Shown: positions 8,442-17,700, counted from the first letter of the stretch. The stretch is 64,000 nt of DNA from a candidate division BRC1 bacterium HGW-BRC1-1 (GCA_002842095.1 PHCB01000001.1:327929-391928); one strand, 5' to 3'. Translations and numbers: made by a program. The notes: generated from the letters alone by a model not told the origin.

Positions 8442-10496
8442 ATGGCGATGAACCAATTGCATCCGGTGTATCATGGGTACTCCAACAACGTCGGTTCACG
8501 CATCGACATCGACAGGGTTCTTCCCCCCGATCTCGACGATGCAGACCTTGATGAATGGCTCGATAAACTTTCCGAACCCCCCAAGTACCTCGAACGCATC
8601 GCTCCCGTAAGCACCGTCATCGGAAGCGATATCGTCCGCGGCAAAAACTGGTCGGAAATGACCGTGAAAAGCTATCGCGTTTTCCTGCGTATTTTCACGT
8701 CCATCGCCTACTATATCCGTCAGGCCCTCGCCGAGAAATTCAACGAGCGCGGCATGATCCCTTTCACGAGCTGCTGTGTTGATCCCGACACGATGCACCG
8801 CGTGGTGGAGTTGGATTACGAACAAGGCGAAAACACCTACGGCACCTTTATGGACCTTTACCGGACCGGTGTCATGGCGCCTTGCATCACCGTGCCCTTC
8901 CATGTGATACTGCCTCTGCTGCACAGCGATTTCGACCGCCGTCTGGTGGTGCGCATCGGGCTGCTGCTTTACTGGAAGATCGTGCGCGATTACCACGCGT
9001 TCATCAAGTCTGCCCATGGCGACTCGCAATTTATCGTCGCGTTCTGGCTGCCCGAATGCGGCTATTCCGACAACACTCTCAAGATCCTCCACGAGGAATT
9101 CAAAGCCTTCACAAAGAAGGAAGGCGTGCCCAACGCGCATCTGGTGCTGCTGCTGGACAACGTGCAGGCCAAGGACCGCGACACCGACGTAATGATGAAG
9201 GCTTGGAACCAGGTGAAGGTGGGCAAGGATCGCGTCTCCGTCGTCTTCCGCGACCGCTCCTTCAGCGACTGGGTGACCTATTCCAACCCCTCCGTGAAGA
9301 AGCTCATCGACCGTACCATCGCCAAGGTCGACAGCGAACTGAACGAGGCCGAGGTGAATTACTGCTGGAGCCACTACGAGGAAATTGAAGCGCTGACATT
9401 CTCCAGCAAGTCGGCCGCCAGCTTTGAGCAGAAGGTTGTGAAACTGGCCCAGCTTTCCTATCTCGCCGTTTCGCCCGATATGTTCATCCGCCGCAAGATG
9501 AACGGGAAATTCGGCAAAGCCGACAACGAACCGATGGACGTGGAACTGCGCGACAACAGCGGCTGGAACGATCGTCACCTGAACGTCTCCATCGGACGCT
9601 GGGAAGGCGTGCTCGACAGCAACGCCGTCTTCAAGCTGGTGGACGAGAACAACCCCTACACGCGCCGCACGCGCACCGGCAAGGTTGCCGAAACCGGGCC
9701 CCAGTGCTGGAAGCTCGCCTTCAACGAAGCTCTCAAGCGCTGCGCCATGGTAACCAAGGGCGACCCGGAAACCATGAAGGGCGGTTTCCTGGAAGTGCTC
9801 GCGGGCATCTGCGGACACAAAGACCCGAAGATTGTGCAACGCAACGTGGAGAACTTCCTCACGCATTACACCTACGTCCACTGGCGCGAGCATTTCATCC
9901 AGGGCGATATGAGCGAGGCGGAAATCCAGATTTCCGAACTGGCCCAGGATTACCTGATGAAGGACGTGCGCAAGAAGCTGTCGGACGAGAACATCATCCG
10001 CGCGGGCGTGGCGGCCCAGGGCTACTTCTTCACGCTGGACTCGCAACGCAGTCAGGCCACGTACCACGAGAACCTCGACCAACGCGCCGTGTATCAGAAC
10101 GTCTCCATGCTGGTGCTGGGAATGTGCAACTACATCACCCTGATGCACTGGGACGGTAAGAAGTCCGAGGCCAACAAAGCCCTCGACGTGCTGAAGGCCG
10201 AGTTGCTCGATTTCGAAACCGCATTCCACCGCTACCGGCTGGCCGACTACGGCGTGACCGAGCAGGAGTGGCGCGAATCGATCAAGTCGATGGTGGACGA
10301 GTCGGAACTGAACATCGTTGCGCGCGCGACCCGGCGTCTCGCCGCGCGCCACCTGCGTCCGTTGGGTTTCCGCAAAGACTTCACCCGCGAAGACGAGCAC
10401 ATCTCCTCCAACTGCGGCCACCTGTGGACCGTGGAAGTGGAAAACTCGAACTATAAGTGGGAGAACAAACTCTTCTGCGGCATGCGGGAAGAGTAG
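8442..10496 (+). CDS. GH57-like large conserved protein
   Basis: The product is 684 residues with no signal peptide, so it is cytosolic. Residues 152-222 match the glycoside hydrolase family 57 pattern: PFHVILPLL, then DRRLVVRIGLLLYWK, then FWLPECGYSD at 201-210, where Glu205 would be the catalytic nucleophile of the FWLPE motif. The rest is helical and unfamiliar. I cannot find the later GH57 region that supplies the general-acid Asp. The protein could therefore be an inactive or divergent alpha-glucan enzyme, or a relative that kept only the barrel core. The start is the first ATG; another in-frame ATG lies 6 bp downstream and neither has a strong ribosome-binding site. The gene is divergent from the coiled-coil gene across 284 bp and convergent with the diguanylate cyclase gene. 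Confidence 0.55.
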   Translation: MAMNQLHPVYHGYSNNVGSRIDIDRVLPPDLDDADLDEWLDKLSEPPKYLERIAPVSTVIGSDIVRGKNWSEMTVKSYRVFLRIFTSIAYYIRQALAEKFNERGMIPFTSCCVDPDTMHRVVELDYEQGENTYGTFMDLYRTGVMAPCITVPFHVILPLLHSDFDRRLVVRIGLLLYWKIVRDYHAFIKSAHGDSQFIVAFWLPECGYSDNTLKILHEEFKAFTKKEGVPNAHLVLLLDNVQAKDRDTDVMMKAWNQVKVGKDRVSVVFRDRSFSDWVTYSNPSVKKLIDRTIAKVDSELNEAEVNYCWSHYEEIEALTFSSKSAASFEQKVVKLAQLSYLAVSPDMFIRRKMNGKFGKADNEPMDVELRDNSGWNDRHLNVSIGRWEGVLDSNAVFKLVDENNPYTRRTRTGKVAETGPQCWKLAFNEALKRCAMVTKGDPETMKGGFLEVLAGICGHKDPKIVQRNVENFLTHYTYVHWREHFIQGDMSEAEIQISELAQDYLMKDVRKKLSDENIIRAGVAAQGYFFTLDSQRSQATYHENLDQRAVYQNVSMLVLGMCNYITLMHWDGKKSEANKALDVLKAELLDFETAFHRYRLADYGVTEQEWRESIKSMVDESELNIVARATRRLAARHLRPLGFRKDFTREDEHISSNCGHLWTVEVENSNYKWENKLFCGMREE

Positions 10497-10520
10497 TCAA
10501 ACCAATGGCCTCCGGCTGAA

Positions 10521-11867
10521 TTAGCTGACAGCGTCCTGCTCACCGGGTAGCGGATTCGCCTGCACGCAGTTGCGCCCACGACGCTTGGCGCGGTAGAGGT
10601 TTTTGTCGGCGGTGGAGATCAGCTTGTCCACTCCGGCGGCCTCGCCGGGGAAGGCGGTTGCCACGCCCACGCTTACCGTGAGGGACAGCGTGCCTTTTTC
10701 GTGCGAGAAGGGCGTTTCCTGCACCAGGCTGCGGATGCGCTCGGCCAGACGCATGGCCGGCGCCAGAGGGGCACCGGGCATCACCATGAGAAACTCCTCG
10801 CCACCGTAGCGCGCCGCCAGGTCGGACTCCCCCGCCGCATCCGCTATGATGCGCGCAAACCGCCGCAGCACCTCATCGCCCGCTGCGTGGCCGTGGAGGT
10901 CGTTCACCATTTTGAAATGGTCGATGTCGAGCATCAGCACCGACAGCGGCCGCCCCGACGCGAGACAATCGGCGAACATCATACGAGATGTCAGTTCCAA
11001 CGCGCGCCGGTTTGCGAGTCCCGTCAGCGGGTCAAGCATCACCTCGTCGGTCCCTCCACGCTCGTAAATGCCCATGCGACGAATGGCGTAAATGCCGTCG
11101 ACCGCAAAGCCGAATGGGACCGCACCGAGCGCGAGGATTTCCAGCACTGCGGTTCCGGCGGCGGTCGCATCGGATTGAAGAAATACTGACAGGAAACTGC
11201 CGATAACCAGCAACACCACCATCAAAACCAAACCGGTCGACAGGCCGTCGCGACGGGCCTCAAGCAGCTTCAGTGCCTGCACGGTAAAGCCCATTGAGCC
11301 CATGGCGAGAAGCATAAATAATGCGATGAAAAAAACCAGAGAGATTTCGGGTAAAACAGGGGGGTGAATGAGTTTGAGCGCTAATGCCAATATGAAAAGC
11401 AGAAAGACGCCACCTGCGGTAAAGCCCGGAAAAACCCATATGGGCACTGGTGGAGAAGTGGCCCTCTTTCGCATCAAGCCGATGCCCAGCATCGCCCAGC
11501 CGACAATAAAGGCAGAGAGAATCATCCAGATGTGCGCGCTCCCTTCGGTGCTTCCAGTCTTCTGCACCTCAAGGACGCGGAAGAGTTGCAACATGAACAA
11601 CGTCCCATAAACTACTGTCGCGGCAAAGGACGCTTGGGATTTAGACTGGAACCAGAGGGATGCACCCAACAACGCACCAACGGCGGTTACCGTGATGCAA
11701 AGAGTCAGACTGGTGAGATACAAAAAGATACTCAGCCAGCTTGATGTCAGCGACCCTTCCAACCGGTAGGTTTTGCCCAGACCGGCGGCAGCCCAGAACA
11801 GCAGTGCACTGACCAGAAGGTAACCGATAAAGGGACGTCGAAGATGGCTGGCGGGGAGGGAGATCAT
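10521..11867 (-). CDS. Membrane-bound diguanylate cyclase (GGDEF)
   Basis: The 448-residue protein has seven to eight N-terminal hydrophobic helices (about 10-270), which probably form the sensor. A C-terminal GGDEF domain (about 285-440) makes cyclic di-GMP from two GTP. The active-site loop is GGEEF in ARYGGEEFLMV and the metal/substrate motif is DIDHFKMVND, so activity is expected. The inhibitory I-site RxxD that normally lies five residues before GGEEF reads GESD, so product inhibition at that site is probably lost. The ligand of the membrane sensor is unknown. It is convergent with the GH57-like gene and lies 40 bp from the YkgJ-like gene on the same strand. Confidence 0.92.
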   Translation of the reverse strand: MISLPASHLRRPFIGYLLVSALLFWAAAGLGKTYRLEGSLTSSWLSIFLYLTSLTLCITVTAVGALLGASLWFQSKSQASFAATVVYGTLFMLQLFRVLEVQKTGSTEGSAHIWMILSAFIVGWAMLGIGLMRKRATSPPVPIWVFPGFTAGGVFLLFILALALKLIHPPVLPEISLVFFIALFMLLAMGSMGFTVQALKLLEARRDGLSTGLVLMVVLLVIGSFLSVFLQSDATAAGTAVLEILALGAVPFGFAVDGIYAIRRMGIYERGGTDEVMLDPLTGLANRRALELTSRMMFADCLASGRPLSVLMLDIDHFKMVNDLHGHAAGDEVLRRFARIIADAAGESDLAARYGGEEFLMVMPGAPLAPAMRLAERIRSLVQETPFSHEKGTLSLTVSVGVATAFPGEAAGVDKLISTADKNLYRAKRRGRNCVQANPLPGEQDAVS

Positions 11868-11907
11868 GATTGATAAATGACCCTCCTACCGTAGCTAAAA
11901 GCCACAA

Positions 11908-12273
11908 TCAAGCCCTGCGCATGCCTTCGCAATAATCCATGATGTCGGGCGTGCGCCACTGGGTGGGGAAGCCGACGCACTGGTCGGGCTTTACCGGGTT
12001 CACGAGACAGCGGTTGTTTTCGAGGAAGATGCAATCGCGCTCGGGGCCGGGGCGTTCGGTCAGCCAGCGGTCCCCTGCGGCGGCTTGGGCAAGGTCCTCC
12101 GGCACGCGGGTGTAGGTGGCGCGAAACTCGTCGTCGGTGAGACTGAGGAACTGGGCCAGGCGGGAAATTTCGGTTGAGTTGACGCGCACAAATCCATCAC
12201 CCCGGCAGCAGTTGCCGCAACCCAGACAAACGAATGGGGCGATGGCGTAGTCGTCGGGGGGAGGGGTGGACAT
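11908..12273 (-). CDS. YkgJ-family cysteine-cluster protein
   Basis: This is a 121-residue cytosolic protein with the CxxCxxCC pattern near the N-terminus (CLGCGNCC). Further cysteines follow in RDCIFLENNRCLV, DQCVGF and DYCEGM, the usual set for the YkgJ/UPF0153 family, which is thought to bind zinc or an Fe-S cluster. The biochemical role of the family is not settled. The gene lies upstream of the diguanylate cyclase gene on the same strand with a short gap, so the two may be cotranscribed. Its 5' flank carries the 9-bp ATGGAC array. Confidence 0.85.
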   Translation of the reverse strand: MSTPPPDDYAIAPFVCLGCGNCCRGDGFVRVNSTEISRLAQFLSLTDDEFRATYTRVPEDLAQAAAGDRWLTERPGPERDCIFLENNRCLVNPVKPDQCVGFPTQWRTPDIMDYCEGMRRA

Positions 12274-12314
12274 GAAAAAGCGAACCGTGGAGGGGGGTGG
12301 TTATTCGGGGCGGG

Positions 12315-12359
12315 GGATGGACGGTATGGACGATATGGACACTATGGACGATATGGACA
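12315..12359. repeat. Tandem array of five 9-bp ATGGAC units
   Basis: Five contiguous 9-bp units follow the pattern NNATGGACN (ggatggacg, gtatggacg, atatggaca, ctatggacg, atatggaca). The array lies in the 209-bp divergent region between the YkgJ-like gene and nfo. A stretch of more than 20 bp is identical to part of the array near 54.4 kb. Translation gives only a Met-Asp repeat, and no gene spans it convincingly. Confidence 0.9.
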
Positions 12360-12482
12360 GGAGGAGCGCGAGAAACGGGAGAGCGCCCTTGAATCCGCGC
12401 CCCCGTGAACCCGCGCTCCTCTTGCCCCGAGTAACATCACGCTTGCCAGCGCGGGGGTTGGTCTTTCAGGGTTGGAGGCACT

Positions 12483-13394
12483 ATGTGCGCTTCCCAAATG
12501 AAAACTAATGATTCATCGGCTTTAGCTCCGTTGTTGCTTGGCACCCACGTTAGTGTGGCGGGGGGAATGGTTAAGGGGCTCGACCGGGCGGAGAGCATCG
12601 GTTGCACCGCTATGCAGGTCTTTGTGAAGGGGAACACGCGGTGGAAGTTTCCGCCGCTGAAGGATGCCGACGTGGCGGAATACCGGCGGCGCATGGTGGA
12701 TTCGCCGGTGAGGGCGGTGGTGGCGCACGCCATCTATCTGGTGAATCTGGCGTCGGCCAAGGACGAGTTGTTCGAGAAGAGCATCGAGGATTTGGTGGAC
12801 GAACTTTCGCGCTGCGAGGCGCTGGGAATTTCGGGTCTGGTGATGCACCCGGGAGCGCATTGCGGCACGGGCCGCGACGCCGGGGTGGAGCGGATCGCAG
12901 CGGGGATTGACCGCGTGCACGAGGCGCTGCCGGAACTCAACGCGCGTATCTTTCTGGAGACGACGGCCGGGCAGGGAACGTGTCTGGGTGCGCCGTTGCA
13001 GGATCTGGCGGATATCATCGCGGCGACGCGCCAGCCGGAGCGTCTGGGGGTGTGCGTGGATACGTGCCATATTTTCTGTGCGGGATACGACATCCGCACG
13101 CAGGACGGCTACGAGGATTTCTGGTCGGAGTTCGACACGCTGCTGGGCCGCGAGCGGCTGGCGGCGATCCACATGAACGATTCGCAGAAGCCGTTCAACT
13201 CGCGCAAAGATCGTCACGAGCACATCGGTCGTGGTGAGATTGGCGCGGAGGCGTTCCGCATGGTGGTGAACGATGCGAAGCTGTGCGGCGTGCCGCTTTT
13301 GCTGGAGACGGACAAGGGCGATGACATGGCCGAGGACGTTGAAAACATGGCCACGCTTCGCTCGTATCTCACGCCGGAAAATGCCGGTCGGTGA
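12483..13394 (+). CDS. nfo: Endonuclease IV (AP endonuclease)
   Basis: Nfo cleaves DNA 5' to abasic sites in base-excision repair, using three zinc ions. The 303-residue length is normal. Family motifs are in order: GTHVSVAGG at the N-terminus, the helix with AMQVFVKGNTRWK, VMHPGAHCG, IFLETTAGQGT, CVDTCHIFCAGYD, IHMNDSQKPFNSRKDRHEHIG and LLLETDK. The zinc-ligand His, Glu and Asp residues in these motifs are kept. The ATG at 12483 has GGAGG 8 bp upstream, so it is preferred over the ATG at 12498. Its stop overlaps the GTG start of the heparinase-like gene by 4 bp, so repair and polysaccharide genes are translationally coupled here. Confidence 0.97.
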   Translation: MCASQMKTNDSSALAPLLLGTHVSVAGGMVKGLDRAESIGCTAMQVFVKGNTRWKFPPLKDADVAEYRRRMVDSPVRAVVAHAIYLVNLASAKDELFEKSIEDLVDELSRCEALGISGLVMHPGAHCGTGRDAGVERIAAGIDRVHEALPELNARIFLETTAGQGTCLGAPLQDLADIIAATRQPERLGVCVDTCHIFCAGYDIRTQDGYEDFWSEFDTLLGRERLAAIHMNDSQKPFNSRKDRHEHIGRGEIGAEAFRMVVNDAKLCGVPLLLETDKGDDMAEDVENMATLRSYLTPENAGR

Positions 13395-15394
13395 GAAGCC
13401 CGGCCTGGTATCTGGCGCGGCTGAAGGCCATGACGCCGGGCGAAATGTTCTGGCGCGTGGGGCAAATGTTGCAGCGGCGACGGCGCCGGGCCGAGGTGCA
13501 GAAATGCATTCTGGCGTGTGCGCTGGAGTCGGTTTCAGAACGCGACAACGCTGCCCCCCTGCCGCCGGACGGCGCGTTCACCATTCGATTTTTCGATCTG
13601 GAGTTGCCGTATCCGGGGCCGGTGGATTGGTCGCGGGATTACCGCAGCGGGGTTTCCGCACCGGCGAAATTTTACGGCGACGTCGACTATCGCGACGCCC
13701 GCGAGGTGGGCGATGTGAAGATGACGTGGGAGTTGAACCGGCATCAGTTTCTGCCGCAATGGGCGCGCGCAGGTGGGCCGGATGACGTTGCGGGACGAGC
13801 CATCGCGGCGCTGATCGCCGATTGGATTCGCGCCAATCCGCGCTATGTGGGCATTAACTGGGGCAGTTCGCTGGAGGCAGCGTTGCGGATTTTGTCGTGG
13901 GGAATAGCGCTGGAAATTGCCAAAGATTCTCCGGCGCTCCGCGATACGAGGCCCGCCATTGCGGCATCGGTGCGCGAGCAGGCGCAGTTCATCCGCACGA
14001 CGTTGTCGCTGCATTCGTCGGCCAACAACCACCTGATGGGCGAACTGACAGGGTTGCTGGCAGCGGCGACTTTTTTTCCCGAGCTACCCGAGGCGAAGGC
14101 TTGGGGCGGGTTTGCGTTGCGCAGTATTTTACGCGAGACCGACCGCCAGGTTTTCGCCGATGGCGTGGCGCGGGAACAGGCCATTTATTACCACCATTAC
14201 GTGGCGGAGTATATCGCCACGGCGATCGCGCTGATGCACCGGGCGGGGGGGACCGCCGAGGTGCCTACACAACTTCTGGAGCGACTGTTTCGGATGATCG
14301 TGGTGGTTCACGCCGCGACGGATGACGAGGGGCGACCGTTTGAGATCGGCGACACTGACGATGGCGCGGTGACAGGCCTGAATAGCGGCGACCACGCTGC
14401 GGGCGTGTATGAATCACTGCTCTGGACGGGGCATCGCCTTTTCGGCGCGGAAGAGTTTGCGCACCACGCTGCGGCCATCGCGCAAGCGGCCGGGCGCGAG
14501 CCAGCGCACGATGCAAAAACCGACTATTGGTGGGGGCAGCTTGAAGCGCCCCTGCTGGCGCGAGAGGTGCCCGCCGGGCCGGACTTCTTTTTCCCCGAAG
14601 GGGGCTGGTTTATCACGCGCCGCAACGACGGCTGGCAGAGCCTGTTCAAGGGCGGGCCGTTTGGTTATCCGTCCATCGCGGCCCATGCCCACGCAGACCA
14701 ACTTTCGTTTCAGTTGCGCTATGGCAAGGCGGACGTTCTGACCGACAGCGGCACGTATTGCTACCACACGATGGATGCGTGGCGGCGGGCCTTCCGCGGC
14801 ACCCCGGCCCACAACACGGTGACGGTGGACGACCGCGATCAGGCGGAAGTTGGCGGCGCGTTTTTGTGGTCAACCCACGCCGACGCCACGCTGACGCCAG
14901 AGATGCTGGGCGACGATTTCTGCGTGACCGGAACCCATAACGGCTACCAACGGCTGAGCGATCCGGTGAGCCACAAACGCACCTTGCGAGCGGCGCCGGA
15001 AGGCGAGGCACCAGGCTGGACCATCACCGATGATCTGCGCGGCAAGCGCAAATCGGTCAGTCACGATTTCGAACTGAACTGGAACGTCGGTCCGGCGGTG
15101 GCCGTGCAGCTGGTCGGTTCAGATGCTGAAACCACGTCGTCCGGCGGGGCCGAATTTCTGCTCACTGCTCGGGACATGCCGGATCTTCTGCTGACAATCA
15201 CAGCCGAGCCGCCAGCGACTTTCTGCATTCACCACGGCGATGATGGCCCGCCACCACGCGCATGGTGGTCGCGGCGTTATCTGCACAAACAGGCCATCTT
15301 GCAAATCTCTGCGCGCACAAGCGGTGCAGCTTGTCGCCTCACGACTGTTATCCGGCTTGCAAAACCGCCTGCGACAGCCCCAGACAAGCGCTAA
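13391..15394 (+). CDS. Heparinase II/III-family protein
   Basis: The 667-residue protein starts with GTG inside the nfo stop. It has the two parts of the family: an N-terminal alpha/alpha toroid (about 100-380, with SANNHLMGELTGLL) and a C-terminal beta-sandwich. The domain junction carries the signature AHAHADQLSFQLRYG. Secreted heparinase/alginate-lyase relatives degrade uronic polysaccharides, but members without a signal peptide often sit beside asnB-like genes in exopolysaccharide clusters. This protein has no clear signal peptide, and asnB starts 3 bp after its stop. The best guess is processing or modification of a self-made surface polysaccharide. The substrate cannot be read from the sequence. 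Confidence 0.87.
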   Translation: MRSPAWYLARLKAMTPGEMFWRVGQMLQRRRRRAEVQKCILACALESVSERDNAAPLPPDGAFTIRFFDLELPYPGPVDWSRDYRSGVSAPAKFYGDVDYRDAREVGDVKMTWELNRHQFLPQWARAGGPDDVAGRAIAALIADWIRANPRYVGINWGSSLEAALRILSWGIALEIAKDSPALRDTRPAIAASVREQAQFIRTTLSLHSSANNHLMGELTGLLAAATFFPELPEAKAWGGFALRSILRETDRQVFADGVAREQAIYYHHYVAEYIATAIALMHRAGGTAEVPTQLLERLFRMIVVVHAATDDEGRPFEIGDTDDGAVTGLNSGDHAAGVYESLLWTGHRLFGAEEFAHHAAAIAQAAGREPAHDAKTDYWWGQLEAPLLAREVPAGPDFFFPEGGWFITRRNDGWQSLFKGGPFGYPSIAAHAHADQLSFQLRYGKADVLTDSGTYCYHTMDAWRRAFRGTPAHNTVTVDDRDQAEVGGAFLWSTHADATLTPEMLGDDFCVTGTHNGYQRLSDPVSHKRTLRAAPEGEAPGWTITDDLRGKRKSVSHDFELNWNVGPAVAVQLVGSDAETTSSGGAEFLLTARDMPDLLLTITAEPPATFCIHHGDDGPPPRAWWSRRYLHKQAILQISARTSGAACRLTTVIRLAKPPATAPDKR

Positions 15395-15397
15395 ATT

Positions 15398-17332
15398 ATG
15401 TGCGGAATTACAGGCATCCAGCAAACCAACGGCGCGCCCGCCGACACCGATCTGCTCGCGCGCATGATGAAGTGCATGGTGCATCGCGGGCCTGATGACT
15501 CCGGTTCTTTCCACGACGGCAACTATGCCGTGGGCTTCCAGCGGCTGGCGATTCTCGACCTGACACCAACCGGCCATCAGCCGATGCACAGTCCGGACGG
15601 GCGCTACACCATCGCATTCAATGGCGAGGTGTTTAACCACGCCGATCTGCGCGCGGAGTTGGAACGCGACCACGGGCTGAAGTTCATCACGCGCACCGAC
15701 ACCGAAGTAGTGCTGCATTGTCTGGCGCTGTGGGGGCCGGCGGCGCTGGAGCGCTTCAACGGATTTTTCGCTCTGGCACTGTGGGATTCGCAGGCGCGCA
15801 CGCTACTGTTGGCGCGGGATCGCGTGGGGAAAAAGCCGCTGTACCTGGCGCAGGTTTCGGGCGCGTGGCTTTTCGCTTCCGAGATAAAAAGTCTGCTGCA
15901 ACACCCGGGACTCAGCCGGCGCATGGACGCGGCGCGGCTGCCGGCATTTCTGGCCAACCGTTTCGTGCCGCAGGACGAAACGCTTTTCGAGGGGGTGACG
16001 TGCGTCCTGCCGGGGCACCATCTGACCCTCACGGCGGATGGGCCGGGCGAACAGCGTTGCTGGTGGGATATGAAATTCGCCGTGCCGGAGAATCCGCCCG
16101 GCGAAGAGGTGCTCCGCGAACGGCTGGAAGAATTGCTGACCGATGCCACGCGCCTGCGCATGGTGGCGGATGTTCCCTTCGGCGCGTTTCTTTCCGGCGG
16201 GATCGATTCGTCGGTGATTGTGGCGCTCATGGCGGGGCTGCATCCGATGCCCGTGGAGACGTTTTCGGTGGGGTTTGACACGGGTTTCAGCGAGGCGGAC
16301 CACGCCCGCAAGGTGGCGCAGCTTTTCAAAACCAACCACCACGAGTTGACCATCGGCGCGAGCGACATGATTCGCGCCGTGCCCGCCGCAATGTTCATGC
16401 GCGAAACACCGGTCAGCGAGCCGTCCGACATTCCGATTTATTTGCTGGCGCAGGAGGCACGCCGCCATGTGACGGTGGTTCTGTCGGGCGAGGGAAGCGA
16501 CGAGATTCTGGCGGGGTATCCGAAGTATGGTTTTGAGACGAGCATCGGGCGATGGTTGAAGTTCCTTCCGCCGCCCCTGCTGCGGTCGGCGGCGGCGGCG
16601 CTTCCCTTCAAGCTGCGTCGGGCACAACTGGCGTTGGAGGCTTCCGCCGAGCGCGACGCTGCCGAACGCCACGCCATGTGGTTTGGCGGATTCCCGAGGC
16701 GACCGCGCCAGCGGTTACTGGCCGGCGGCCCGCTGGCCGGGTCCGACGCCCACGCTGCGGCGCGCGCGATGCTGGCGGGGCGCGAGTGGAACTCGGCCAT
16801 GGAGCAAATGCTTTATCTGGACATGAAAGCCTGGCTGCCCGCGAACCTGCTACTGCGCGGCGACCGCATGTCCATGGCCCATTCGCTGGAACTGCGCTGC
16901 CCGTTTCTGGATTACCGGCTCATCGAATTCTGTGCGCGGGAATTGCCTGCGGCCATGAAAGTGCAGCAGGGCAAAGGCAAATGGCTGCTGCGTCAACTGG
17001 CTGCCCGCCACCTGCCCGACGACATTATCAATCGCCCCAAGTGGGGGTTCAAGGTGCCGATCGGAGAATGGTTCCGGGGTCCCCTCGCGCAGTTGCTGAG
17101 CGCCATGTTGCTGTCGACTGATTCGGCGGTGGGGCAACATTTGAATGGGGCCGAGATCGCCCGGTTAGTTAAGGAACATCACAGCGGCCGCTGTAACCAT
17201 GAGAAGCAATTGTGGATTTTGCTTCAGTTGGAGCTCTGGCATCGGATGTTCATCGATCAAACTCTCTCGCCCGATGACTCCCTTGAAGCCTGGGGTGTGA
17301 ACGGTTCGGCACTGCAAAACAGCCGAGGATAA
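15398..17332 (+). CDS. asnB: Asparagine synthase (glutamine-hydrolysing)
   Basis: The enzyme makes asparagine, or amidates a related carboxyl group, from glutamine and ATP. The 644 residues contain an N-terminal Ntn glutaminase domain with nucleophile Cys2 (MCGITG), HRGPDDSG and FNGEVFNH. The synthetase domain has the PP-loop SGGIDSSV near residue 268 and GEGSDEILAGYPKY. Both halves look active. Tight spacing to the heparinase-like gene suggests an operon. AsnB relatives in such positions are often polysaccharide-cluster proteins that amidate uronic acids rather than the housekeeping enzyme. I cannot tell which applies. Confidence 0.94.
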   Translation: MCGITGIQQTNGAPADTDLLARMMKCMVHRGPDDSGSFHDGNYAVGFQRLAILDLTPTGHQPMHSPDGRYTIAFNGEVFNHADLRAELERDHGLKFITRTDTEVVLHCLALWGPAALERFNGFFALALWDSQARTLLLARDRVGKKPLYLAQVSGAWLFASEIKSLLQHPGLSRRMDAARLPAFLANRFVPQDETLFEGVTCVLPGHHLTLTADGPGEQRCWWDMKFAVPENPPGEEVLRERLEELLTDATRLRMVADVPFGAFLSGGIDSSVIVALMAGLHPMPVETFSVGFDTGFSEADHARKVAQLFKTNHHELTIGASDMIRAVPAAMFMRETPVSEPSDIPIYLLAQEARRHVTVVLSGEGSDEILAGYPKYGFETSIGRWLKFLPPPLLRSAAAALPFKLRRAQLALEASAERDAAERHAMWFGGFPRRPRQRLLAGGPLAGSDAHAAARAMLAGREWNSAMEQMLYLDMKAWLPANLLLRGDRMSMAHSLELRCPFLDYRLIEFCARELPAAMKVQQGKGKWLLRQLAARHLPDDIINRPKWGFKVPIGEWFRGPLAQLLSAMLLSTDSAVGQHLNGAEIARLVKEHHSGRCNHEKQLWILLQLELWHRMFIDQTLSPDDSLEAWGVNGSALQNSRG

Positions 17333-17478
17333 CGCTCCAATTGCGGGGTGGGAGCGCAGAAATCAGAATTTTTCGCGCAGGCATGGATAAACTATGTGGC
17401 TTGCGGAGACCCGTCTCCGGGGGTTGGTGTGCTCTATTTTAATCAAAATTTGCCTGGTGCAGTGGAGTCTGATTGGAT

Positions 17479-17628
17479 ATGCGAGACAAAGTTACGCTTG
17501 CGTGCACGGAATGCGATCGTCGGAATTACATGACGACGCGCAACAAGAAGATCCAGCAGAACAAGCTGGAAATGAAGAAGTTTTGCAGCCACTGCCGCAA
17601 GCATGTGGTTCACAAAGAAACAAAATAA
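17479..17628 (+). CDS. rpmG: 50S ribosomal protein L33
   Basis: This is a short gene of 49 codons. The product begins [17 protein letters not shown] and ends KHVVHKETK. It keeps both CxxC zinc pairs (CTEC and CSHC), so it is the zinc-binding (C+) form of L33. TTRNKK is the usual central motif. A GGAG lies 12 bp upstream of the ATG. Position immediately before tRNA-Trp, secE and nusG is the standard bacterial order and supports the call. The 146-bp gap before it contains a perfect GGAGAC/GTCTCC inverted repeat (17406-17419) but no clear terminator for asnB. Confidence 0.97.
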   Translation: MRDKVTLACTECDRRNYMTTRNKKIQQNKLEMKKFCSHCRKHVVHKETK

Positions 17629-17700
17629 GGTCCCGGTCGCGGGAAGTTGACGGGTCTGTTCGGTCCGTCTCTCGTGGGATGTAACATAAAATTTTCATGC

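Noticed and set aside
8496..10421. 641-codon open frame on the minus strand opposite the GH57-like gene
   Set aside because: It is antisense to a well-supported gene, is rich in His/Val/Gly as expected from reverse-reading GC-rich codons, and has no domain.
12315..12359. CRISPR array
   Set aside because: Units are 9 bp and contiguous, without unique spacers, and no cas genes are present.
12266..12508. Possible small protein with a Met-Asp repeat
   Set aside because: The repeat comes from the 9-bp DNA array; the frame overlaps the nfo start and lacks a convincing start site.
17406..17419. GGAGAC/GTCTCC palindrome as asnB terminator
   Set aside because: Short loop and no U-tract follow; could be a binding site but there is no further support.
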